A stretch of DNA of 39,009 bases from an uncultured Bacilli bacterium (GTDB lineage Bacteria; Bacillota_I; Bacilli_A; RF39; UBA660): positions 1-39,009 of the forward strand of contig CANQOD010000001.1 in assembly GCA_947625395.1 (NCBI GenBank). Reading direction: 5' to 3'. The notes below the pieces were generated by a model. The model was not told where the DNA came from and did no database searches. It worked only from the letters and a program-made list of their open reading frames with translations. Within the stretch, counting starts at the first letter, position 1; every line of letters starts with the position of its first letter. Shown here piece after piece: positions 1-7,014 of the stretch. The translations under genes and the position numbers were made by a program.

Positions 1-392
1 CGTATTTGAACTATATTATTTTTGGGTATTATGTTCCTTATAGTTTAATGTTCGATAGGCATTATATTGCTTTTCGCTTACGTCAACCAAGTAACAAGGA
101 GATTTATGCATATCACTTAAAATATTTGCTTCAAAAAAGCCATTTAACGATGAAGATTTTTAAAGTTCAAGGACGAGAAAGATTATGTGAGATTCTCAAA
201 CAAGCCCATGGTATGACGAGTGATGAAGCGAATGCGTTCCTTGATGAGTATGTTTATTTAGAAGATGTCATTCGTGAACTCACGCATCAAGTGAATTTAC
301 GAGAAGCAAAATACCAAGAAGTTGTTAATAGTCGCTCTTGGAAAGTCACAAAGCCTTTAAGAGATTTGAAAAAATGGAAACAAAAATTTTAG
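1..392 (+). CDS. C-terminal fragment of a glycan-synthesis protein (partial)
   Basis: This is the 3' end of a gene that starts left of the window. The frame is open from base 3 and ends at TAG 390-392; the first ATG-like codons are internal, so no true start is visible. The tail contains a short helical, charged stretch followed by NSRSWKVTKPLRDLKKWKQ. A 'SRSWKxTKPLR' tail is common at the C-terminus of bacterial glycosyltransferases and rhamnan-synthesis (RgpF-like) proteins. No catalytic domain is inside the window, so the exact enzyme cannot be named. It lies 68 bases upstream of a glycosyltransferase operon with its own promoter, which fits membership of the same polysaccharide locus. Confidence 0.6.
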   Translation, partial: YLNYIIFGYYVPYSLMFDRHYIAFRLRQPSNKEIYAYHLKYLLQKSHLTMKIFKVQGRERLCEILKQAHGMTSDEANAFLDEYVYLEDVIRELTHQVNLREAKYQEVVNSRSWKVTKPLRDLKKWKQKF

Positions 393-405
393 TTGACACT
401 CCTAT

Positions 406-435
406 TTTACAAATGCGTTTGTATCATGTTATAAT
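406..435 (+). promoter_or_regulatory. Sigma-A-type promoter for the first glycosyltransferase operon
   Basis: TTTACA at 406-411, an 18-base spacer and TATAAT at 430-435, with an extended TG at 427-428. It sits just after the stop of the upstream fragment and about 26 bases before the start codon at 461. A TTGACA at 393-398 lies 31 bases from the -10 and is too far to be the -35. Confidence 0.7.
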
Positions 436-460
436 GAAAAATAGATACTAGGAGGGCTTT

Positions 461-1312
461 ATGAAAATATGCGGTATGGTTGTTCTTTTTCATGCGACCG
501 AGAAAGTATTACAAAATATCAATACTTATCTTCCATTTTTAGAAAGATTATATATCATTGATAACAGTCAAGAAGAAAACCCTCTTTTTTCCCATCTTCC
601 TAAAGTGAAGTATCAAATCAACCACGAAAATAAAGGCATCGCGACAGCCTTAAATCAAGGAGTGGCACTGGCTCAAAAAGATGGCTTTACGCATCTTTTA
701 ACCATGGACCAAGATAGTTATTTTCAAGGAAATGATTTTCAAAAGATGCTCCAGCTAGTAGAACAAAGACAAGAGATGGATGTCGGTATTTATAGTCCTC
801 TTCATCAGACAGAAAGTACCAAAATGAATCAGGCAATAGAAAAGGAAACGGAAGTGGTGATGACCTCTGGGAATCTCCTTGATTTAGCCATCTGTCAAAA
901 ACTAGGAGGCTTTAAAGATTGGCTTTTTATTGATGGTGTGGACCATGAATATTGTCTTCATCTTCGAAAAGAGGGCTATCGCATCAAGGTACTAAAAGAA
1001 ATTGTGCTTGTCCATTCACTCGGAAATGTTCAAGAGAAAGTCTTTTTAGGTCACCACTTTACCTTGACCAATCATTCCCCAATCCGCCGTTATTTTATTA
1101 CGAGAAATCGCTATTATATTGCCTCTCTTTATCAAGATACCTTTCCCAAATTTTGCCAACGAGAGCGTGCAAATCAACGGAAAGAAATTCTCAAAATTCT
1201 ATTGTTTGAAAAAGAAAAAATCGCTAAATTAAAGGCAATTTTACGAGGAAAACGGGACTTCAAGAAAAACAAAAAGGGAATCCCTCGAGATTTAAAGGAG
1301 AAATTGCAATGA
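461..1312 (+). CDS. GT2 glycosyltransferase, rhamnosyltransferase-like
   Basis: This is a 283-residue family 2 glycosyltransferase, expected to transfer a nucleotide-activated sugar to a growing lipid-linked polysaccharide on the cytoplasmic side. The N-terminal half has the nucleotide-binding fold with an 'IDNS' strand end near residue 34 and a metal-binding DQD at 83-85. The 'NKGIATALNQG' segment (about 57-67) and a later 'IDGVDHEYCLHLR' segment resemble bacterial rhamnosyltransferases. The specific donor is inference from this resemblance. A strong ribosome site (AGGAGGG, 450-456) fixes the start. Its stop overlaps the next start by four bases (ATGA), so the two are probably translationally coupled. 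Confidence 0.85.
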   Translation: MKICGMVVLFHATEKVLQNINTYLPFLERLYIIDNSQEENPLFSHLPKVKYQINHENKGIATALNQGVALAQKDGFTHLLTMDQDSYFQGNDFQKMLQLVEQRQEMDVGIYSPLHQTESTKMNQAIEKETEVVMTSGNLLDLAICQKLGGFKDWLFIDGVDHEYCLHLRKEGYRIKVLKEIVLVHSLGNVQEKVFLGHHFTLTNHSPIRRYFITRNRYYIASLYQDTFPKFCQRERANQRKEILKILLFEKEKIAKLKAILRGKRDFKKNKKGIPRDLKEKLQ

Positions 1313-3354
1313 AACATTACCATATTGATACCTATTTTTTTGATATTCAAAAGAAAATACTTTACATTAGAGGTTGGCTTTTTTTAAACGATTGCGAGAT
1401 TGTGATTACGATTGACCGACAAGAAATTTTAAGAGAAAAGCCCAATCAATACCGTTATGATATCTGTCAAAAATATAGTGATAAAAAAGATAAAACAAAT
1501 TATGGCTTTGAGTATGAGCTTCCTTTAGAAAAGGAATATAAGCACATTCAAATTCAGGCAGAAGCCAATCATCATCGGTATACCTTATTCAAAACAACTG
1601 TACCGACAACGATGCTTGAGAAGAAATGGGTGCAAGTCAAGCATCTCATCAAAAAAGGTTGCCGCTTAGTTTGGAAAAAAAATATTCGTCTTTTAAATCC
1701 ATTTTTAATTAAGAGTTACATTGACCAAGCAAGAGAAAATCAATCTTATCAAGAAGCAAAAAAGTACTATGTGAATCCCAATAATTCATTTCAATATCGG
1801 GCCTGGGCCATGGAAAAAGAAAAAAGAGAACAGCAGGTTCATGAACCCTTTTCTTATCAGCCTCTCATTTCCATCGTTGTCCCTGTTTACAATGTGGATA
1901 TTCCTTATTTGAAAGCTTGTATTGATTCTGTTTTAGCACAAACGTATCCACATTTTGAACTCTGTCTTGCGGATGATTGCTCGACAATGGAGGAAATTCA
2001 TTCCGTTCTTGAAGATTATCAAAAGAAAGATGAACGAATTAAAGTGCTTTATCGAAAAGAGAATGGCCACATTTCCAAGGCCAGTAATTCAGCGCTTTCC
2101 ATTGCGACGGGGGAATTTATCTCTCTCCTTGATAATGATGATGTTCTCACCACCAATGCGTTAGAAGAAGTGGTTCGCGCATTGAATCAAAATCCAAAAT
2201 ATGATTTGATTTATAGTGATGAAGATAAATTAGATATGGATAATCATTTGTGTTTTCCAACCTATAAACCGGATTGGTCCCGGGATTTATTCTTATGTCA
2301 TAACTATCTTTGTCACTTCACTACCATTCGCAAAAAACAAATTGACCGAATCAAAGGCTTTCGAGCTGGCTTTGAGGGTGCCCAAGATTATGATTTGTTT
2401 TTAAGAGTGATTGCCAATATCAAAGAAAAAAATATCTATCATATTCCTAAAATTTTATACCATTGGCGGATGATTGATGGGTCTACAGCAGCAGTGATGA
2501 GCAATAAAAACTACGCCTTTGAACGAGGAAGAAAAGCTCTTGAAGAGTATTTGAAAAACGAAAAAATTGCTTGTAAAGTAGAACGGGTAAAAGATTTCCC
2601 TTATTACAAGCCGAATTATAAAATCTCAAAAGCAACCAAAATCACTTTTATCGTGGAGGGAACTTTAAAAGAAGTGAAAAAGTGTTGTAAGACGATTCGA
2701 AAATATCATGAACTTCCAAAATATGAAATTTTAACGTCCCAAGAGGGAACTTTTGATGAATTGGTCAAGAAAGCGCAAGGAAAAGTGATTCTTTACCTCC
2801 AAGCGAAAGTCTTATTAAGCAAAACCTCTTCTGTTTCTAGTTTAGTCAAATATGCTTGTCAAAAGCATGTAGGAATTGTTGCACCAACACTTGATAGGAT
2901 AGGCAGCTATCAAAGAACAAGTGGGGTTGTTTTGATGGAAAATCATTACGAACCTGTGATTTATTCTCGTAGACATCGTTCCACTTTTGTAGAACCTAAG
3001 TTAATTATTCCGCATAATTATTTAGTCCCAAGTACTAAAATGATGGTTTTTGAAAAAGAAAAATATATACAAGTTTGTGGGAAGATGAAAATGAACGCCT
3101 TTCCAACTGTGCTCGAACGCATTCAAATTTGTTTAAAATTTTATCAAAAAGGGTATTTTAACCTTGGAGATGCTTCTAATATTTTTCTTTACCAAGGGGA
3201 ACTAGAAGAACAATATGAGCAACAAGAATATCGAAAATTACACATTGAAAGAGATCCGTTTTACAATCCAAATTTGAGTCAAAAATACTTATATCAGCTC
3301 GATTTATGGAAAGAGGAGGACGAAGATGCTACAAAAAATGAAACAAGTGGCTAA
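1309..3354 (+). CDS. Multidomain GT2 glycosyltransferase with N-terminal beta domain
   Basis: A 681-residue protein. Residues 1 to about 100 form a beta-rich domain ('KILYIRGWLF') of the kind often placed before glycosyltransferase domains. Residues 185 to about 400 are a classical GT2 domain beginning 'PLISIVVPVYN', with a DNDD metal-binding motif at 275-278, a 'DEDK' segment soon after and an acceptor-side 'YHWRM' motif. The last ~250 residues look like a degenerate second glycosyltransferase-like region with no clear DXD, so only one active site is evident. It probably extends the polymer made by this operon. It overlaps the upstream gene by four bases and the downstream gene by 29 bases. 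Sugar specificity is not readable from sequence. Confidence 0.85.
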   Translation: MKHYHIDTYFFDIQKKILYIRGWLFLNDCEIVITIDRQEILREKPNQYRYDICQKYSDKKDKTNYGFEYELPLEKEYKHIQIQAEANHHRYTLFKTTVPTTMLEKKWVQVKHLIKKGCRLVWKKNIRLLNPFLIKSYIDQARENQSYQEAKKYYVNPNNSFQYRAWAMEKEKREQQVHEPFSYQPLISIVVPVYNVDIPYLKACIDSVLAQTYPHFELCLADDCSTMEEIHSVLEDYQKKDERIKVLYRKENGHISKASNSALSIATGEFISLLDNDDVLTTNALEEVVRALNQNPKYDLIYSDEDKLDMDNHLCFPTYKPDWSRDLFLCHNYLCHFTTIRKKQIDRIKGFRAGFEGAQDYDLFLRVIANIKEKNIYHIPKILYHWRMIDGSTAAVMSNKNYAFERGRKALEEYLKNEKIACKVERVKDFPYYKPNYKISKATKITFIVEGTLKEVKKCCKTIRKYHELPKYEILTSQEGTFDELVKKAQGKVILYLQAKVLLSKTSSVSSLVKYACQKHVGIVAPTLDRIGSYQRTSGVVLMENHYEPVIYSRRHRSTFVEPKLIIPHNYLVPSTKMMVFEKEKYIQVCGKMKMNAFPTVLERIQICLKFYQKGYFNLGDASNIFLYQGELEEQYEQQEYRKLHIERDPFYNPNLSQKYLYQLDLWKEEDEDATKNETSG

Positions 3355-4528
3355 AAAATCAAAAACACTTTCGACGCTTTATCGGAAAATAAAAAAAAGA
3401 GAAAAGCTCGAAGATGTTATAGGAATTGTTTCTAACCGCTATCCAACACCAACAGGGAAAAAAATCATTTTAATTGGTCATAGTGGGGGACAGGGTGGTG
3501 CTGAAATTCTTTTAAAGAACATGATTGGAGAATTTTTAAAACAGCAACAGGAAGTGACAGTTTTGGTGCGCGGATTTGGTCCTATGATTGAAGAATACCA
3601 AAAACTGGCTCCGACTTTTGTCATAGACTCCCAAGAAAAAACAGCCTATGCGCTTACTGCTTTAAAGCAGCTTGGCTATCACAGTGCGATTTTAAATACG
3701 ACGGTCAATGGAGATTTGATTCCGCTTTTAAAAGAGAAAAATATCAAAACGATTCAGTTGATTCATGAACTTCCAGGTGTCATTCATCAGCTGGGCTTAG
3801 AAGAACGGGCTCAAATCATTGGAGAACAGGCAGATTTAGTCATTTTCCCCGCCCGATATGTCTATGAACAATTTCAAACCATTGCTCCTGTAAAAACAAA
3901 GTATCAAATTTTGCCACAAGGACTTTACATGGTGTATGACAAATGGAACCGGACCAAAGCAACACAAGTTTTAAATGAAAAATGGCAGATTCCAAAAACG
4001 GATTTTTTGGTCCTAAATGTTGGATTGGGCGAAAAAAGAAAGGGCTTGGATTTATTTGTTCAGGTTGCTTCTGCTTTCCAAGACGAAAAAGAGATTTCTT
4101 TTGTATGGTTAGGTGCCGTCAATGAAGCATTCAAAAAAGAATTAGAACCGCAAATCAAGCCACTTTCCAATCTTTATTTTCCAGGCTATATCAGTGAAAA
4201 AGAAGTGACCATGCTCTTTTTTGACCGCTGCGACTTGTTTCTGTTGACTTCTAGAGAAGATCCTTTTCCCTCAGTTGTCTTAGAAGCTTTTAATGCCAGC
4301 AAGCCAGTGATTGGTTTTGAAAATGCGGGTGGTTTTCAAGAAATTGTCCAAAATGAGAAGAGTGGTTATCTAGTGCCTTTTGAAGATACCAAGGCCATGG
4401 TTGACAAGATTCGAATGCTCAAAGAAAATCGTGAAATGTTAAAAAAACTTGGCAAGGGTGCAAAGAAAATTTGTGAAAAGCATCGCTTTTCTCAGTATGT
4501 AACAACGTTAATTCAAACATGTAAATAG
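3326..4528 (+). CDS. GT4 glycosyltransferase (GT-B fold)
   Basis: A 400-residue family 4 glycosyltransferase. A glycine-rich loop typical of the acceptor domain (HSGGQGGAEILLKNM, about residues 51-65) follows a charged ~40-residue N-terminal tail. The C-terminal donor-binding domain has 'GLGEKRKGLDLF' and the family signature 'SREDPFPSVVLEAF' around residues 309-322, in which Asp replaces the first Glu of the usual EX7E spacing, as in other 'EDPFP' members. The start at 3326 lies inside the previous gene but has AGGAGG at 3314-3319, six bases away, so the overlap is believable. It acts with its neighbours in cytoplasmic polysaccharide assembly; linkage and sugar are unknown. Confidence 0.88.
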   Translation: MLQKMKQVAKKSKTLSTLYRKIKKREKLEDVIGIVSNRYPTPTGKKIILIGHSGGQGGAEILLKNMIGEFLKQQQEVTVLVRGFGPMIEEYQKLAPTFVIDSQEKTAYALTALKQLGYHSAILNTTVNGDLIPLLKEKNIKTIQLIHELPGVIHQLGLEERAQIIGEQADLVIFPARYVYEQFQTIAPVKTKYQILPQGLYMVYDKWNRTKATQVLNEKWQIPKTDFLVLNVGLGEKRKGLDLFVQVASAFQDEKEISFVWLGAVNEAFKKELEPQIKPLSNLYFPGYISEKEVTMLFFDRCDLFLLTSREDPFPSVVLEAFNASKPVIGFENAGGFQEIVQNEKSGYLVPFEDTKAMVDKIRMLKENREMLKKLGKGAKKICEKHRFSQYVTTLIQTCK

Positions 4529-4538
4529 AGGTGATAAA

Positions 4539-5366
4539 ATGGAAAATACCCTAAAAGTGAGTGTGATTATTCCCAATTATAATTATGCAAAATACTTAAA
4601 AAAAAGAGTGAAACAAATTGAAAAACAAACGTATCCCATTTGGGAATTAATTGTCCTCGATGATTGTTCGACGGACCAAAGCCGGAAAGTCATTGAAAAA
4701 TTAGCAAAAAAATATCCGATGAAAGTCCTTTATAATGAGAAAAATAGTGGTTCTGTTTTTCAGCAATGGCAAAAGGGAATTGAGAACGCAACGGGAGATT
4801 TAATTTGGATTGCAGAGGCAGATGACGAAGTCGATTGCCATTTTTTAGCTTCTTTAGTGCCAAAATTTGAAGATAAAGATTTGGTCATGGCCTATTCTGA
4901 TTCAATGCAGATAAACGAACGTGGTAGAGTCATTCGGAAAACGTATCGTGATTTAGCGGATGAGCGCCATGATGGACGCTATCAACAAGACTATGTCAAT
5001 GATGGTATCCAAGAATTGACAGAATATCTCATCGTTAAAAATTACATTTATAATGCGTCAGGAGTCGTGTTTCGAAAAGGAGATTATGCTCCAATTTTAG
5101 CAGAATGTACCAAGTTTCATCTCGCAGGAGATTGGTATTTTTATACAGAACTCTTAAAAAGAGGGAAGATTGCTTATGTTGCAAAGCCTCTGAATCGTCA
5201 TCGTATTCACACCAATAGTGTTACTAAAACGACCAAGAAGCAACTGCATTATGAGGAAGTCACTCGCATTCAAAATCAAATCAAAAAAGCGTATCCAATT
5301 TCCAAAGAAGTATGGCAACAAGTTGAGGAACAACGAAAGAAACTAAAGGAAGTCCTTGGATTATAG
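4539..5366 (+). CDS. GT2 glycosyltransferase
   Basis: A 275-residue family 2 glycosyltransferase. It starts with 'VSVIIPNYNYAKYL', followed by the 'LDDCSTDQS' nucleotide-binding motif, a 'WIAEADDE' metal-binding region near residue 95, and an 'AGDWYFYTELL' acceptor-region motif. It has no membrane segments. It begins ten bases after the previous stop with GAGGTG upstream and is the last gene of the first glycosyltransferase operon; a new promoter follows. It closely resembles the glycosyltransferase half of larger rhamnan-type enzymes. The donor sugar cannot be assigned. Confidence 0.87.
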   Translation: MENTLKVSVIIPNYNYAKYLKKRVKQIEKQTYPIWELIVLDDCSTDQSRKVIEKLAKKYPMKVLYNEKNSGSVFQQWQKGIENATGDLIWIAEADDEVDCHFLASLVPKFEDKDLVMAYSDSMQINERGRVIRKTYRDLADERHDGRYQQDYVNDGIQELTEYLIVKNYIYNASGVVFRKGDYAPILAECTKFHLAGDWYFYTELLKRGKIAYVAKPLNRHRIHTNSVTKTTKKQLHYEEVTRIQNQIKKAYPISKEVWQQVEEQRKKLKEVLGL

Positions 5367-5385
5367 GGCCTCTTTCTAAAATTTT

Positions 5386-5414
5386 TTGATTGGAAAGAGA
5401 ATGTATGATATAAT
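5386..5414 (+). promoter_or_regulatory. Sigma-A-type promoter for the ABC exporter operon
   Basis: TTGATT at 5386-5391, a 17-base spacer and TATAAT at 5409-5414, with an extended TG at 5406-5407. It lies between the end of the GT2 gene and the exporter ATPase start at 5466. A hairpin-like CTCTTTC...GAAAGAG pair (5370-5399) overlaps it but has no T-run, so it does not look like a terminator. Confidence 0.7.
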
Positions 5415-5465
5415 CAAAACGGGAAACAAGATTATTGAAAGAAAAAAGGAAAATAGAGGTGTCAC

Positions 5466-6212
5466 ATGAAAAAACAAAAAGAAAACTTGCCAGCGATTAA
5501 AGTATCCCATGTAACCAAAACATTTAATGTCTATTATGATAAAGCCAATACTTTAAAAGAACGCATCATCTTTTTGAATCGAAATCAAAAAGAAGTGCGA
5601 AAAGTCCTTAAAGATATTGATTTGGAAATTCAAAAAGGGGAAACAGTGGCGTTAATTGGTGTCAATGGAAGTGGAAAGTCTACCTTATTAAAATTAATGA
5701 CAAAAATTATCTATCCAAACAGTGGAACCATTAAAATTAATGGTAAATTGACTTCCTTACTTGAATTGGGAGCTGGTTTTCATCCGGATTTTTCAGGAAG
5801 AGAAAACATTTATTTTAATGCTTCTATTTTTGGATTGACGAAAACACAAATCGACCAACGTTTAGATGATATTATTGCTTTTTCTGAGTTGGGAGATTTT
5901 ATCGACAATCCAATTCGAACATATTCCTCAGGAATGTATATGCGTCTTGCGTTTGCAGTGGCCATCAATGTGGATGCAGATATTCTCTTAATTGATGAAG
6001 TCTTAGCGGTTGGTGACCAACATTTTCAAGAGAAATGCTTAAAGAAAATGAAAGAGTTAAAAAAAGAGGGCAAGACGATGGTGTTTGTCAGTCATTCCAT
6101 GGAATCTGTCAAATTTTTATGTGATAGGGCTGTTTGGCTTTACAATGGCCAAATTCGTGAAGATGGTCCGACAGAACAAGTAGTCAAAGATTATCTAAAG
6201 GAATGTTCGTAA
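5466..6212 (+). CDS. Polysaccharide ABC exporter ATPase (Wzt/RgpD/TagH family)
   Basis: A 248-residue ATPase of the polysaccharide/polyol-phosphate exporter family, which powers transport of a lipid-linked glycan across the membrane. Walker A GVNGSGKST is at 65-73, the ABC signature SSGMY at 154-158 and Walker B ILLIDE at 173-178. The 'LLELGAGFHPDFSGREN' segment (98-114) is typical of the Wzt/TagH/RfbE subfamily. It ends soon after the nucleotide-binding domain, so it lacks the C-terminal carbohydrate-binding domain found in some Wzt proteins. The partner permease follows immediately. Ribosome site is AGAGGTG near 5455-5461. Confidence 0.93.
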   Translation: MKKQKENLPAIKVSHVTKTFNVYYDKANTLKERIIFLNRNQKEVRKVLKDIDLEIQKGETVALIGVNGSGKSTLLKLMTKIIYPNSGTIKINGKLTSLLELGAGFHPDFSGRENIYFNASIFGLTKTQIDQRLDDIIAFSELGDFIDNPIRTYSSGMYMRLAFAVAINVDADILLIDEVLAVGDQHFQEKCLKKMKELKKEGKTMVFVSHSMESVKFLCDRAVWLYNGQIREDGPTEQVVKDYLKECS

Positions 6213-6223
6213 GAGGTGAAATG

Positions 6224-6997
6224 ATGAAATTAGTACAAGAGTTATATCAATATAGAGAATTTTTAAAAACATCTATTCGCAAAGAATTTAGAGGAAAATA
6301 TAAGAAATCATTTTTAGGAGTGCTTTGGTCTTTTATTAATCCCTTGTTACAACTCCTTGTTTATGCCCTTGTTTTTCCTTTTATCATGCGGGTTCAAGTC
6401 GAAAATTATACGATGTTTTTGATTGTAGCTTTAATTCCTTGGACTTTTTTCAATAGTACCGTTTGTCAAAGTACATCTACGATTATTGCTTCTTCTGGGA
6501 TTATTAAAAAAGTGTATTTTCCAAGAGCGATTTTGCCAATTTCAAACGTGACGAGCAATTTCTTAAACTTTTTAATTTCCTGCATCATTATTGTCGTTGC
6601 CTTATTGATTAGTGGGATTGGCATTGGCGCAAGTATTGTCTTTTTACCACTTGTGATGTTCTTACAGTATGTCTTTTCATTGGCCATTTCTTTCATTTTG
6701 TCTTCCATAACGGTCTATATTCGCGATTTGGAATATTTTGTCAATGTTTTGATGATGTTATGGTTCTACTTGACGCCAATTGTCTATGAAGTGAGTATGA
6801 TTCCGGAAAGATTTAGAAATATTTTGAATCTCAATCCAATGGTGCATATTATTACTGCTTATCGGGATATTCTATATTACCAAAAAGCACCGGATTTAAC
6901 CGCTTTGGGAATTCTATTTTTAATTTGCTTCTTTCTTCTTTGGATTGGTTACCATATTTTCCATAAATGTGAGAAGCGTTTTGCAGAAGAATTATAG
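6224..6997 (+). CDS. Polysaccharide ABC exporter permease (Wzm/RgpC/TagG family)
   Basis: An ABC-2-type permease of about 257 residues with six predicted membrane helices. The N-terminal 'RKEFRGKYKKSFLGVLWSFINPLLQ' region, an amphipathic helix leading into helix 1, is the hallmark of Wzm/TagG/RgpC proteins; 'LTPIVYE' and 'NPMVHIITAYRDI' near the end are also typical. It forms the channel half of the exporter with the upstream ATPase. An in-frame ATG at 6203 would overlap the ATPase gene, and there is another at 6221. I prefer 6224 because AGAGGTG at 6212-6218 is best spaced for it and the protein then starts MKLVQELYQYREF. Confidence 0.92.
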   Translation: MKLVQELYQYREFLKTSIRKEFRGKYKKSFLGVLWSFINPLLQLLVYALVFPFIMRVQVENYTMFLIVALIPWTFFNSTVCQSTSTIIASSGIIKKVYFPRAILPISNVTSNFLNFLISCIIIVVALLISGIGIGASIVFLPLVMFLQYVFSLAISFILSSITVYIRDLEYFVNVLMMLWFYLTPIVYEVSMIPERFRNILNLNPMVHIITAYRDILYYQKAPDLTALGILFLICFFLLWIGYHIFHKCEKRFAEEL

Positions 6998-7014
6998 TTG
7001 AAATGGGGGATAGA

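Noticed and set aside
393..398. Perfect TTGACA upstream of 461
   Set aside because: It is 31 bases from the TATAAT; TTTACA at 406-411 is correctly spaced.
5370..5399. Hairpin CTCTTTC/GAAAGAG after the GT2 gene
   Set aside because: It has an 18-base loop and no T-run, and overlaps a good promoter, so it is unlikely to be a terminator.
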